DNA of 64,000 nucleotides from Verticillium longisporum (Eukaryota > Ascomycota > Sordariomycetes > Glomerellales > Plectosphaerellaceae): assembly GCA_019188255.1 (NCBI GenBank), contig JAETXT010000011.1:744001-808000 (forward strand), read 5' to 3'. Of this stretch, positions 34,832 through 44,624 are shown piece after piece. The notes beneath the pieces are model-generated. The model made no database searches. It worked only from the letters and a program-made list of their open reading frames with translations, and had not been told where the DNA came from. A program made the position numbers and the translations under genes. Within the stretch, counting starts at the first letter, position 1; every line of letters starts with the position of its first letter.

Positions 34832-36007
34832 ATGAACTACGAAGGTGACGATGGTTTCGAATTTGGGGCAGGTAACACCTCACTTGACCCTGCCGTCTTG
34901 AAGAGTAAGACGTGCTCCAACCCCCCCGGATTCCTTTCCACGGAATGGCAAAACGATTAACACGCCAAAGGGCTCCCAATCGGCTGCAAAGTTGTCTCCA
35001 CGGAGAGTCATGGCGTCAGTTTCTGGGCAAAGACCGGCCGCATCGACGTTGTCCTGCCCGACGAGACGACCCGTTCGTACTTCATCAAGGTCATCTCCAA
35101 GCAAAAGGGCAAAGACATTGTCATGGGCGAGTTTGAGTCCATGAGGGCCGCATACGCCGTGACTCCGGACTTTGTCCCCCAGCCCATTGCCTGCGGAACC
35201 TACGCGACCAGTCCGGACACGCACTTCTTCCTCTGCGCCTTCCGCGACATGAGCGACGACATGCCCGACCCGGACAAGTTTGCCGCCCTCCTCTCGACCC
35301 TCCACCAGAAAAGCGTATCTCCGACCGGCAAGTTCGGATTCCACGTCCCCACCTACGCTGGGAACCTGCCGCAGTACACGGCCTGGGAGAGCAGCTGGGA
35401 GACCTTTTTCGCCAAGAGCATGCGGCAGGCCCTCGACCTCGAGATTGAGCGCAAGGGGCCAAGCGAAGAGCTCGATGTTTTGTCGCGTGCCCTCTTCGAC
35501 AAGGTCATCCCGCGGCTGCTGAGGCCGCTCGAGAGTGAGGGTCGGACGGTGAAGCCCTCGCTTGTGCACGGTGATCTCTGGTACGCGAACGCCGGGATCG
35601 ACGTCGACAGCGACCAGCCGCTCGTATTTGATGCTTGTTGCTTCTTCGCGCACAATGAATATGAATTTGGCCAGTGGCAACCGGCTTGCAACAGGTTCGG
35701 GGACGAATATGTCGCCGCCTATAACTCATTCGTGCAGATATCATCGCCAGAAGAGGACTTTGAAGGTCGTCTCAACCTCTACAGACTGTAGGTCACTCTG
35801 GGGTATTTGCCATTTTCTGTGTAGCTGACTGGGCCAGGCGATTCGACACACATGTGTCTGCGCTTTTCTCAAGCAACGAGGCTCTTCGGACACAGTATGC
35901 TTGTCATTTCCCATGCCAGTAGGTGTGAAAGTGAAAGCTAAAGCTAACATGTCGGTAGGGTTCTCGATGTCATGAGAGATTTGGTGAGGAAGTATGGTTC
36001 GGATTAG
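34832..36007 (+). CDS. Fructosamine/ketosamine-3-kinase family protein
   Basis: Four exons: 34832-34904, 34971-35787, 35838-35894 and 35959-36007. Phases are consistent and the introns end in normal AG, giving 331 aa. Small kinase fold related to aminoglycoside phosphotransferases; family members phosphorylate fructosamines on glycated proteins, allowing deglycation. Motifs: DPAVLK then ESHGVSFWAKTGRI (nucleotide loop), YFIKVISKQ (lysine), SLVHGDLWYANAG (catalytic loop) and PLVFDACCFFAHNEYEFG (metal-binding aspartate). In fungi many copies occur and substrates are mostly unknown, so only the family is certain. Same strand as the deaminase, 485 bases downstream. Confidence 0.88.
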
Positions 36008-36372
36008 GTGTAATGAGTAATTATTGTCAAACGTTAGCGCATTTGAACACTTGTAGATACCATTATAGCGAAAGCGACTTGTTGAATTGGCCCCCTAAGC
36101 AGGCATTTATTCAGTAAAGTGACTTTATCTAAGGCCGGATCGCTCGCAGTCGCCGCTGCCTCGATCACGACCGCATCATTCATACGCCGCAATTCCGCAA
36201 AACCTCAAAACCTCTCGATGCAATGGGTGGAGAATCAGAAGCCAAACGGGTAAGAAACAAGGCCTTCACCCCCTGATGTCGAGTGTAGCAACCCAACGGG
36301 CCTTTGGACTTTTTTTCCCATCCTAAAAATCAGAAAAAAAAAACGCGCATGTACAATTGCTCGTGAAAACGC
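36008..36372. other. Intergenic, convergent 3' ends
   Basis: AT-rich spacer between the kinase-like gene (+) and SNX41/ATG20 (-), with an A-run near 36335. No gene was recognised. Confidence 0.5.
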
Positions 36373-38594
36373 TCAACTTTCGTCGATCTTGTCGATCTCG
36401 GCCTTGGCCTCCTTCCAGGTCTCCTGGTTCTTCTTCGCCCATTCAATCTGGCTCTTCGCGTACGCCAACTGGAAAATTCGTCAGCATATAGGATAGACAA
36501 AACACGTGAGCCCGGAATCTTACCATGTAGCGGCGAAGGTCTTCTTCCTTGTCCGCCTGGAACCTCTTGAGGTCCGTCAGGATGCTGAGACTGGCATCCT
36601 GCACGTCGTGCTCGGACGCAACCTGTGCCTGCTGCAGCTGCTCAATGCTCTCCCGTGTCTTACCGATAAGGTCGCGACGGGTTCTCTCGGGATCAACGTC
36701 CGCAACACCCTGGATGGCGTGGCGGATGGGACCAAAGATCTTGTTGGTGATCGAGTTGTTGCTCTGTACCTTTCTATGGCCGGGGCTCGAGTTGCTTCTC
36801 TGCGGGATGCCTTGACTTGCCGAAGGAGCCGGTTCGCCGTGTGTCGGAGGGAAGTCGGAATCAATCGAAGCTGTGTCCTCGGTCTCCCTTGAGTACTGGG
36901 GCGAAGTGCCCGTCTCTCTAAGACTGGTCGATCGCTTAGGCGGAGGCGTGTGCACCTGACTGCTGTTAAGGTATTGCTCGATGCGCTTCGACTCAGCCTC
37001 GCTCCGCTCAAGCTCCTCCAGCTGCGCCTTCTTTCTGTTCAGCTCATCATTCGTCTGCTCCTGCTGGATACGCTTCAACTGGCGGTACTTGAGTACATTC
37101 CGGACAACCCCGGCGAATTGCGCGCTCTCGCGCATCGGCTCTGCAAAGCTGGCTCCTAGGGAACCCGCAAGCTCCTCTGTCGCAATGTAGGAAGAGTCGG
37201 CAGCCTGGCCGACCCTCTCGATGGCTGGACCCAGCGTGGCCGGCGGCTCTGACAGGGCAAAACCGTTGAAGCGGGAGCCGAGATCGCACAGGTCGGCAGC
37301 CAGAGACTGCAGATGGCTGACGGTTCGGCGGTTGACCTTTTCCATCGGACCTGTGAGGAGTGACTCGAGGTCCTTGCTGGAAGCTTCGAATGCATTGAAG
37401 TAAGGATCAAGCTGCTCCTCGGTGAGGTTGCTGTTGTCGGGCGGGAAACGGCCATGGGGAGTTCCCTGTCCATAAGACGACGAGGGGTCGGTGTGACCTC
37501 CGCCAGCCTTGAGCTTGGCTGAGCTCGAAGGCACAGGGAGATAGCTGTGGGCGGCAGAAGCGTTGGCGGGATCCAGGGGCGGGGCCCGCAGGACCGACTT
37601 CGGAATGGACGAGATGGGATGTGAGTTGAGGACCTCGCTCTGTCTGGATGTTAGGTTCAAGATTTAAGTGGCCCGTCTATGCACGACGCAGAAACATACC
37701 CAGCTAGCGTTATGGTCAAGGAACCGCCACCAGACACCGTCTTCTCTGACTTCGTTCATGACGCGGCAGCGATTTAGGAACACGGCTAGCATGCGCTTTC
37801 GCAGGTCAATGATCTGCTGATCCTGCTTCGCGTTGGTGGGGTTGGCCGCATAGTCGGCCATGGTGTGCTTCTCAGGGATAGGGGGATGATGAGGGTGGGA
37901 TGAAGCCTGGTGAGCGCATCGCGAAGGGTCGCGAACTCGGAGTATCGACGGCGGACCTCGAGGTTCTAGGGCATGTCAGCAGCCTGCCCGGAGGAGTCTT
38001 TTCGGGAAGGAACGCGACATACACCGGTGCGGATGGTATAGACGATGTACTTTCCGCCACTCTCTGCGCTCTTTCCCGCATCTGTGATCAGGATAGGCAG
38101 GCTCGGGTTCTCGTACAAGATCTGTTCGATTCGACTCTCGTAGCCGCCAGGTTTGCGCCGAGGGGCAGCCTGCTCTGGGGTTTCGACCTCTTCGTCACTG
38201 CCAACATTGCGGTCGAAGGCGGGTTGTTGAGGCGCATCCTCGCTCGTGGACGAAGGGGTGTTCGGAGCGTCAAACCGCTGCTGATCTAGAAAGTCCCATT
38301 CCTCATCAGCATCGTGGATATCAGAGGGAGAGGCAGGAGGCGGGTTGTCGTCCAAGGGAACGTCCACGAAGGGAAGCTCCTCCTCATGTGCGTCGCCCTG
38401 CTCAGGCTGATACTCGGGAGCATCCCAGTACACGGATTGGTCCATGGTGGGCTGTCGTTTTCCAAGCTGTGAGAGAGGTCACTGAGGTAAAACTTACGGG
38501 AAGTCGGAGAGGCAGGGTTCGCGGAGGAGGAGGTCAAGCTGTCCCGGCGGTCAAAGCTTGTGCCATAGGGATTGTTGTCTTCGTCGTTCCACAT
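36373..38594 (-). CDS. Sorting nexin SNX41/ATG20, PX-BAR protein, one frame break
   Basis: Exons: 38594-38498, ~38451-38023, 37965-37700, 37639-36524 and 36468-36373. PX domain (binds PI3P) from YESRIEQILYENPSL through KYIVYTIRTG, RRRYSEFATL and NRCRVMNEV; then a BAR-type helical region (~280-620) with long charged coils and a low-complexity insert. It recycles cargo from endosomes and supports selective autophagy. In exon 37965-37700 the frame breaks at the G-run 37881-37885 (plus strand). LHPTLIIP is followed by KHTMADYAANPTNA in another frame, and the exon is 266 nt, one short of what its flanking phases need. The first exon (MWNDEDNNPYGTSFDRRD, a recognisable start of this family) ends in phase 1, while the next exon up to ATG 38445 needs phase 0. 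That junction is therefore unresolved and a start at 38445 is possible. Confidence 0.85.
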
Positions 38595-39905
38595 GATGGA
38601 GGGTCGAACAAGGAAGGCGCAGTATGCGGGTCTGGGATGAAGCCTTTGGCGGGCGTGCGGACTGGAGGCTCGTCGCGACAACAAGGTGGTGCGCGGGCAG
38701 TGAGGTATTGCGATGTGCTGGCGGAGGACGAATGGGGCGGGGGAGGGGTGAGCTGCGAGATCGCCGGCATGCACGGATGCAATCGGGGCAGGTAGGGCAG
38801 ACCTCTGGGAATACCGATGAACAGTCTTCACTGAGAAAGAGGCGGTCGTCAAAGGACTGTAGACGGGGAAATGCGACCGCAGTCGGAGATGTTGGTTAGA
38901 GGTGGCCGGTAAGAACGGACGGACGGACCTGGTCAAGCTCCAAGAATGATGTCGCTCCCGAAAGTGAGTGCCTGGCCTGGACGGTGCTGGGTGCAGGTGC
39001 TGGGGTTGGGTCGTCCCAGTGCCAATGACGACGCAAATGCAGGCACGGGCCACGGAGCCTGGTTATGGTCCGTGCGTCTATCGCAACCGATAAGAGCTCT
39101 GCTCAGGGTCCAACTCGTCACAGCAGCACCGTCATGACCATGGCATCAGGTCACAACCTTGACCATCCTTCAGACGCAGTGTTCTGTGATTTCTTTTTCT
39201 CTGAATAATAGACTCTTTTTTTGGCGATTTCATCATTCAAAGCCCCCATGTTGTCTTCACCAGAACTCTTGAAGCCATGCCACCTTGCCAGGATCAACGT
39301 TCGAATACCTTCAACATGCCATGAGACTCAATCCTCCAGCTCTATGCCCCTCCATTGTACCGATCATGCAGCCCAAAAGTCGCCAGTTGCCTTTTTCTTC
39401 CCGGTCTGTCTAGCATTCATGGCTGGATGCACTCCGACTTGCAATGAAACTTGTCGACTAACCCGTCCCTCTTCATAATGACCACCCCCTTGATGGACAG
39501 GCACAGGAGCAACAGGGTCAAGTACCACATCAGTGGCCGCGCCAGACTGCATCCAGGCTTCCTTTGCCGTAAAAGACCTTAAAAGAAAACTCGTCAGCAT
39601 GAACTTCCTGAGACTTAAGTTGGGATTGTCAAGAGCACCTACCTTCTTTCATGTGTCCTCCTGGGCTTCTCTCGGTCTCGCCTCTTGTTTCTCCGCAACT
39701 CATCGGGGAGAACTTGCGACTTTCGTTCTTTCACCTGCGTCTTCCACTCACCCGAACGCCTGTCTGTCGGTAAATGAATGCCAACAGCCCCCAGTATCAA
39801 AGACAAGATCGTGCCAGCTCGGTCATCGGCCTGCCTTCCCTGGCGGTGATCGCGAGACCGATTTGTCTTTGTGCGTTCAAGTTGTGAACGAGCGCTAGCC
39901 ACAGA
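38595..39905. other. Intergenic, no gene seen
   Basis: SNX41/ATG20 promoter and spacer to the membrane-protein 3' end. Open frames on the plus strand here carry no domains. The AT-rich part around 39180-39480 is probably untranslated. Confidence 0.5.
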
Positions 39906-41135
39906 TCAATGACTGCTGAGAATCTCAGCAGTAGGGATGACGAACCGCCTGGGGGAATGAGCACCTCCATCGGTAAGCTCGGCACCATCGCCATCACGGC
40001 TATCCCGAGAGATGGAGACCTGGGTGCTCGGCTGTTCACCGTGTCCGGAGTCACGGCTGACGCTGCGGCGGCTCAAATGGCGACGGTGACCGGGCGACGG
40101 AATAGAGGCAGCACCAGAGCCGGTACGAGTTGGTCCATGCGGAGTAGGCAAGACATAGTCGTCGCTGTACACAGTGGCAGCGTTCGAGTCGGGGGAAAGG
40201 GGTTCGATGGGAACTCGGATTGGATAGGCTGTTTTGTTACTTTGCTCCTCGACATGCACGGTGGAGGGCTGGACATCGTTATTGGATTGACGGACCTGAG
40301 CCGGGTTGACGCGCTCCTGAGACTCTTGACGCGAGCTTGCAATGGTTTCTGCGCGCCCGGTCTGCGTTCCGAAGAGTCTCATGAACTTCTGACCGATGGT
40401 AGGAGCACGCGGGTAGAGGCCGCCAGGATATTGCTGACCATTGGTCTGATGGTACTGGTAGCTCTGGCGCTTGTTCTTCTTGGTAGTGCGTTCCTTGTTC
40501 TTCTCTGGGCCTGCTCGGTCCTCAGACGGTTGTTCGGTACCAGGTACGACCACCGGTTGGATATTAGGCTGATAGATCGTAGAAGGACGAGAAATCTCCT
40601 CTTTGTGTGGGTGAAACAGCAGAGGGGGAGCCTGGTAGATCGGGCCAGTCGGGGTGGGATAAGACATGATCAGCGGAAAAAAGACTGGCGGCTCGGCGGT
40701 CGGAGGTCTGACACCGGGGAGTGTTGGTAGCGCGTTATCGGTGTATCGAGAGACGATGGAAGCGCGGCGGCCATCCTCGGGCGACGGCTGCTGGCGGCAT
40801 CGAGTACGACGCATGGCGATATTGTCACCGTTACGGGCCCATCCGGCCTCTTTCCGGCTAGCTTTGTAGTAGGTGAGAGCAAGAAGCAGGGTGAGTCCAA
40901 TGACGATGCAGCTGATGACAATGCCAAGTTGCTGAGCACCGTTCAGACAGTTCCAACCCGAGCAAGACGCTCGTTTTTCCTCTGAGGCAGGCACGGTGGA
41001 GCTGGAGACCTCGACCGCGACCCGGGGATAGACAAATCTCACGCGGTCGGCAATCTCTTCTGCCGAACCGTTCCAGACATTACTGCCTGTGAAGCCAACG
41101 CCAGAGATGTTCTTGGTGTGGGTAATCACTGGCAT
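39906..41135 (-). CDS. Single-pass membrane protein of unknown function
   Basis: The frame is open from 41282, but the best start is the ATG at 41135 (MPVITHTKN), giving 409 aa; the upstream 49 residues look like translated leader. One hydrophobic segment (~70-90, LGIVISCIVIGLTLLLALTYY region) follows a short Ser/Thr-containing ectodomain with NVWNGS and NIS sequons and three cysteines near 58-63 (CSGWNC). The long cytosolic tail is Pro/Ser/Gln-rich with basic patches (RTTKKNKRQ) and RRxS-type phosphorylation sites. This type I-like layout resembles fungal wall-stress sensors only in outline; no family is recognised. Divergent from RPS18. Confidence 0.65.
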   Translation of the reverse strand: MPVITHTKNISGVGFTGSNVWNGSAEEIADRVRFVYPRVAVEVSSSTVPASEEKRASCSGWNCLNGAQQLGIVISCIVIGLTLLLALTYYKASRKEAGWARNGDNIAMRRTRCRQQPSPEDGRRASIVSRYTDNALPTLPGVRPPTAEPPVFFPLIMSYPTPTGPIYQAPPLLFHPHKEEISRPSTIYQPNIQPVVVPGTEQPSEDRAGPEKNKERTTKKNKRQSYQYHQTNGQQYPGGLYPRAPTIGQKFMRLFGTQTGRAETIASSRQESQERVNPAQVRQSNNDVQPSTVHVEEQSNKTAYPIRVPIEPLSPDSNAATVYSDDYVLPTPHGPTRTGSGAASIPSPGHRRHLSRRSVSRDSGHGEQPSTQVSISRDSRDGDGAELTDGGAHSPRRFVIPTAEILSSH

Positions 41136-42391
41136 AGTAAGCTCTGTGCGCCGGGGGTGCGTGATCGAGTAGTGGTGATTATTCAAAGAGGGGTGAATAG
41201 AGTAGCGTAACAATACCAGAATGGTAGCTGACTTTTGAATAGTGGGAGGAGCCGCAGGTGTCTTTGGGATATTATTTACCATCTGTCGAGCAGCTGGCGC
41301 GGTTGGTGGACTTGGTCTCTCGTGGTTGCCTACGAAGGACAGATGGGGAAAGACTGAACTTCGTTGCCCATTGAATCACATGCGCTACTAAGAGCTGCAA
41401 AATCACTGGAATGTAGCATTGCAGTTTCGAAAGCCCTGGGAGAAAAGATACTGATCTCCTGTCAGCACTTCTCATTGATGCTCTTCTCGGCCACGGATGA
41501 TGAGACATCCAAGGAAAGAACATCAAGAGCGTGACACAAGAGTCTGAGAATATCATAAACATAGAGCTGTAACTCGTAACATATCCTGAAGACAGTGATT
41601 TGGACTGACCATATTTGGCTGTTCCTATGAGATGTTGGCACCACTCCATTCACACCCCATCGTGTACGAGTCCTTAAAATCAACTTCGTGTGCACCATAA
41701 CGTTTGCTTGCTACATCTTCCCTGAAGTCATCAACTCTAGTGGCGCTTGAACAAATGATCCATCGGGGCCTGCGTCTGAGCATGTGTAAGATGCAGCTAA
41801 TATGGATATCCAGCTCTCTCGGCATCCACGATACGTGCTCTTTATGCTCAGATGCCGAATAGACCGTCTCATACCATCTCCACCGAAACGGGGATATAAC
41901 AGCGCAGCAGCACGAGCTGATTCTCGGCAATCTTGATTTTCAGACAAGACCTTGGAGCTTCCATATCACCGGCTTGGAACCACCAAGCACCTCGTGTCCA
42001 AGCATCCTGCATATGGAGCGCTTCATGCCTCCAGCGCTCAGCAGGCGCCGGTGCACATGTCGTTGCCTCACCGAGAAGCGGATGGACGGTGTGCCAATGG
42101 TGGGTGGGGGTTTTAGGGGCTATGGAGGCCCCGGCACTACTACATCGAGTCCACTGGGAATGGAAGGCGGCCGATGTGCGTTTTAGGTAAGCGAAAAATT
42201 ACGCGCTTAGACCTCCCCACTCAGCCCACCACGTCGCCCTGCAGTGGAGGTTTTCTAAAGTCACGTGCAAGGGCAACGGGGTTAGTTGTGCATCCCACAA
42301 TTCGCCAACAAATTTCGACTTGGATCTTCTCTTACGAAGACAGACCATCAACCATCGACATCAAGGCAACCACCTCGACAAGTTGCCCAAC
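41136..42391. promoter_or_regulatory. Divergent promoter region of the membrane protein and RPS18
   Basis: About 1.25 kb between start codons. The right end (42290-42391) is the RPS18 leader. Frames within it have no coding signature. Confidence 0.5.
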
Positions 42392-43089
42392 ATGTCGCTC
42401 GTCTCAGGGGAGAAGAGTATGTCTATTGCTCACAGCCGACTGCCATGAATCATCTGCTAACGGACGCCTCGCAGCGAACTTCCAGTTCATTCTCCGACTT
42501 TTGAGTACGTCTACTCTCGATCGCGCGATCGCGAAACCCCTCGATCGACCACCACCCCGATGCCATCGATTCTAACAACATGTGCAGACACCAACGTTCG
42601 CGGTCAGGAGAAGGTCATGTACGCGCTCACCAAGATTGCTGGTGTTGGCCGTCGTTACTCCAACATTGTGTGCAAGAAGGCCGATGGTGCGTAGCTTCTC
42701 TCGTCCATTCGCCACCGCAAGGGCAGACAGGACTTTCGAACACGGCGACGAGTAACTAACAAGGACTTGCAGTCGACCTGAACAAGCGCGCCGGTGAGCT
42801 CACCTCTGAGGAGCTTGAGCGTATCGTCACCATCATCCAGAACCCCACCCAGTACAAGATTCCCGGCTGGTTCCTCAACAGGCAGCGCGACATTGTCGAC
42901 GGCAAGGACTCCCAGATCCTCGCCAACGGTGTCCACTCCAAGCTCCGTGATGATCTTGAGCGCCTCAAGAAGATCCGCGCCCACCGTGGTCTCCGTCACT
43001 ACTGGGGCCTCCGTGTCCGCGGTCAGCACACCAAGACCACTGGTCGCCGTGGCCGTACCGTCGGTGTGTCCAAGAAGAAGGGTGGTTAA
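42392..43089 (+). CDS. RPS18: 40S ribosomal protein uS13 (RPS18)
   Basis: Four exons: 42392-42416, 42475-42504, 42588-42686 and 42773-43089. All introns are GT-AG in phase 1 and total coding is 471 nt, giving 156 aa, the exact family length. It sits in the head of the small subunit and contacts tRNA and the large subunit. The start [53 protein letters not shown] and the C-terminal [18 protein letters not shown] are all characteristic. Early short exons are typical of fungal ribosomal protein genes. Convergent with SDO1. Confidence 0.97.
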
Positions 43090-43676
43090 GCGTATCGCTG
43101 TTGTTGAAGGGAGACGGCAGGGAGGATTCGGTCCGGAGGGCAAAAGGCGTGACACGGCTTGGTTTTCTTCCCACCTTGATTCCTTGCGTTACATCATCAC
43201 ATCCATTGGGGGATTGCTATTTGGGCCATGCGATGACATCCGGATGGTGGTTCTCGAAAATGAGTTCGCCAGACCAAAACAAAAGAATCAAAACTGCGTC
43301 TTCCTGTCTTACGTGACCTTGAATGATGACTTTGATGGCGCCGTCCGAAAGAATAGAATGCTGCCAGTTTAAACTGCGGCAGACCTCTTCAACCTGATCA
43401 TCTATGCATCATGTGAGAAGCACCCCGGCTACCAACATGTGTGACTTGAAGTCTCGGCAAAGCACATCGTGTAAGGTCCTAGCGCCACTAAAGACGACAG
43501 TCGGAGAGGGTGAGCATAAGCACCATGCGCCACTGCATTACAGCTGTGCAACAAATCTTCAAAATTGAGTAATGCTTTTCGCCCGCCCAAATGCCACGAT
43601 CGCTAGTCGCTCGTCAGGCCGTGATCATGATAGAAAAATATGTCTGCAAAACAGGTCGCGAGAGCCCGTGTCTCAT
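43090..43676. other. Intergenic, convergent 3' ends of RPS18 and SDO1
   Basis: No gene recognised; AT-richer than its neighbours. Confidence 0.5.
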
Positions 43677-44624
43677 CTAATCCTCGTGTGTGATGGCCAT
43701 ATCGAGCACCTCAACACGACCCTGACCTCTCGTCTCATTGCCAATGAAGTCACCCAGCCCCTTGAACGCACCGGGCTCAACGAACCCAGAAACCTCCCAT
43801 TCGGAGCCGACGACGTCCTGGCTCTCCACCTGCTCAAAGTACCCCAGAATCCTATCCTTGACCGTGCCCGGCGCCGCCTTGGCGCCATCCTCCCCAACGC
43901 CCTCTTCCTTGGCGGCCTTGACACCCTGCTTGAGCACGCTCGTCGCGCAAGTCACGCGCAGCCTCATGCGCGCCCTTTGCACGGGGATCGGTTGCGCCGC
44001 GATCAGGGCCTTCATGGCCTCAAGCGCCTGGCTCTTCGCCGACTTGGTCGTCGTCACACCCGTCCACACGTGCTGCGCCCGTGGCTTGGGGCCGCCCTCC
44101 TCCTCCCCTCCGTTGCCGCTCGGCGTCCCCGTCCCGCTCGCCGTCTTGCTGCCGGCCTGCTGCTGCTGCTGGCCCTCGTGCGCCGCCGAGCTCAGCATGT
44201 CGAGGGCCTTCTCGATCATGCCCCTCGTGTAGACCCGCTTCGTCCTCGGGTCCACGAGCCGGCTGCACACGATGCCCAGCACCTCGTTCTGCACCCGCTC
44301 GAGCTGGGCCGCCCGCTCCTTCTCGCCGACCTGCAGCTCGCCCTTCTTCAGAATCTCCAGCACCACGTCATCCGTGCTTTTCCCCTTGCCAAACGCCTTC
44401 TCCAGATCCTCCTTGGGCGCCGTCTGGCCCTTGGACACGTTGAGGAAGACGGAGGGGATCTGCAGGACGTTGTCGAGGTCCGTCTCGATGCCCGAGCGGT
44501 ATTCGAGGACCTTGTTCTTGTAGCACGCAATCTCGAATCGCTTCTTGCCCTTCTTCAAGCGCACAAGGGAGACATTTGTGAGCTTGATCTGGTTGGAGGG
44601 CTGTTGTATCATGCGGCCGGACAT
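43677..44624 (-). CDS. SDO1: Ribosome maturation factor SDO1 (SBDS homologue)
   Basis: Single exon, 315 aa. It works with the GTPase Efl1 to remove Tif6 (eIF6) from late 60S particles in the cytoplasm. The N-terminal FYSH domain shows IKLTNVSLVRLKKGKKRFEI, YKNKVLEYRSG and DVLQ-like DNVLQIPSVFLNVSKGQ; next come FGKGKSTDDVVLEILKKGELQVGEKER and the domain II motif VDPRTKRVYTRGMIEKAL. A Gln/Gly/Ser/Glu-rich insert at ~143-185 (with a run of five Gln) precedes domain III (PIPVQRARMRLRV). The insert makes the protein ~60 residues longer than yeast Sdo1. Start MSGRMIQQP at 44624. A plus-strand 357-codon open frame over the same bases is an antisense shadow. Confidence 0.95.
   Translation of the reverse strand: MSGRMIQQPSNQIKLTNVSLVRLKKGKKRFEIACYKNKVLEYRSGIETDLDNVLQIPSVFLNVSKGQTAPKEDLEKAFGKGKSTDDVVLEILKKGELQVGEKERAAQLERVQNEVLGIVCSRLVDPRTKRVYTRGMIEKALDMLSSAAHEGQQQQQAGSKTASGTGTPSGNGGEEEGGPKPRAQHVWTGVTTTKSAKSQALEAMKALIAAQPIPVQRARMRLRVTCATSVLKQGVKAAKEEGVGEDGAKAAPGTVKDRILGYFEQVESQDVVGSEWEVSGFVEPGAFKGLGDFIGNETRGQGRVEVLDMAITHED

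Noticed and set aside
39909..40730. 273-codon plus-strand open frame
   Set aside because: Antisense to the single-pass membrane protein; no independent support.
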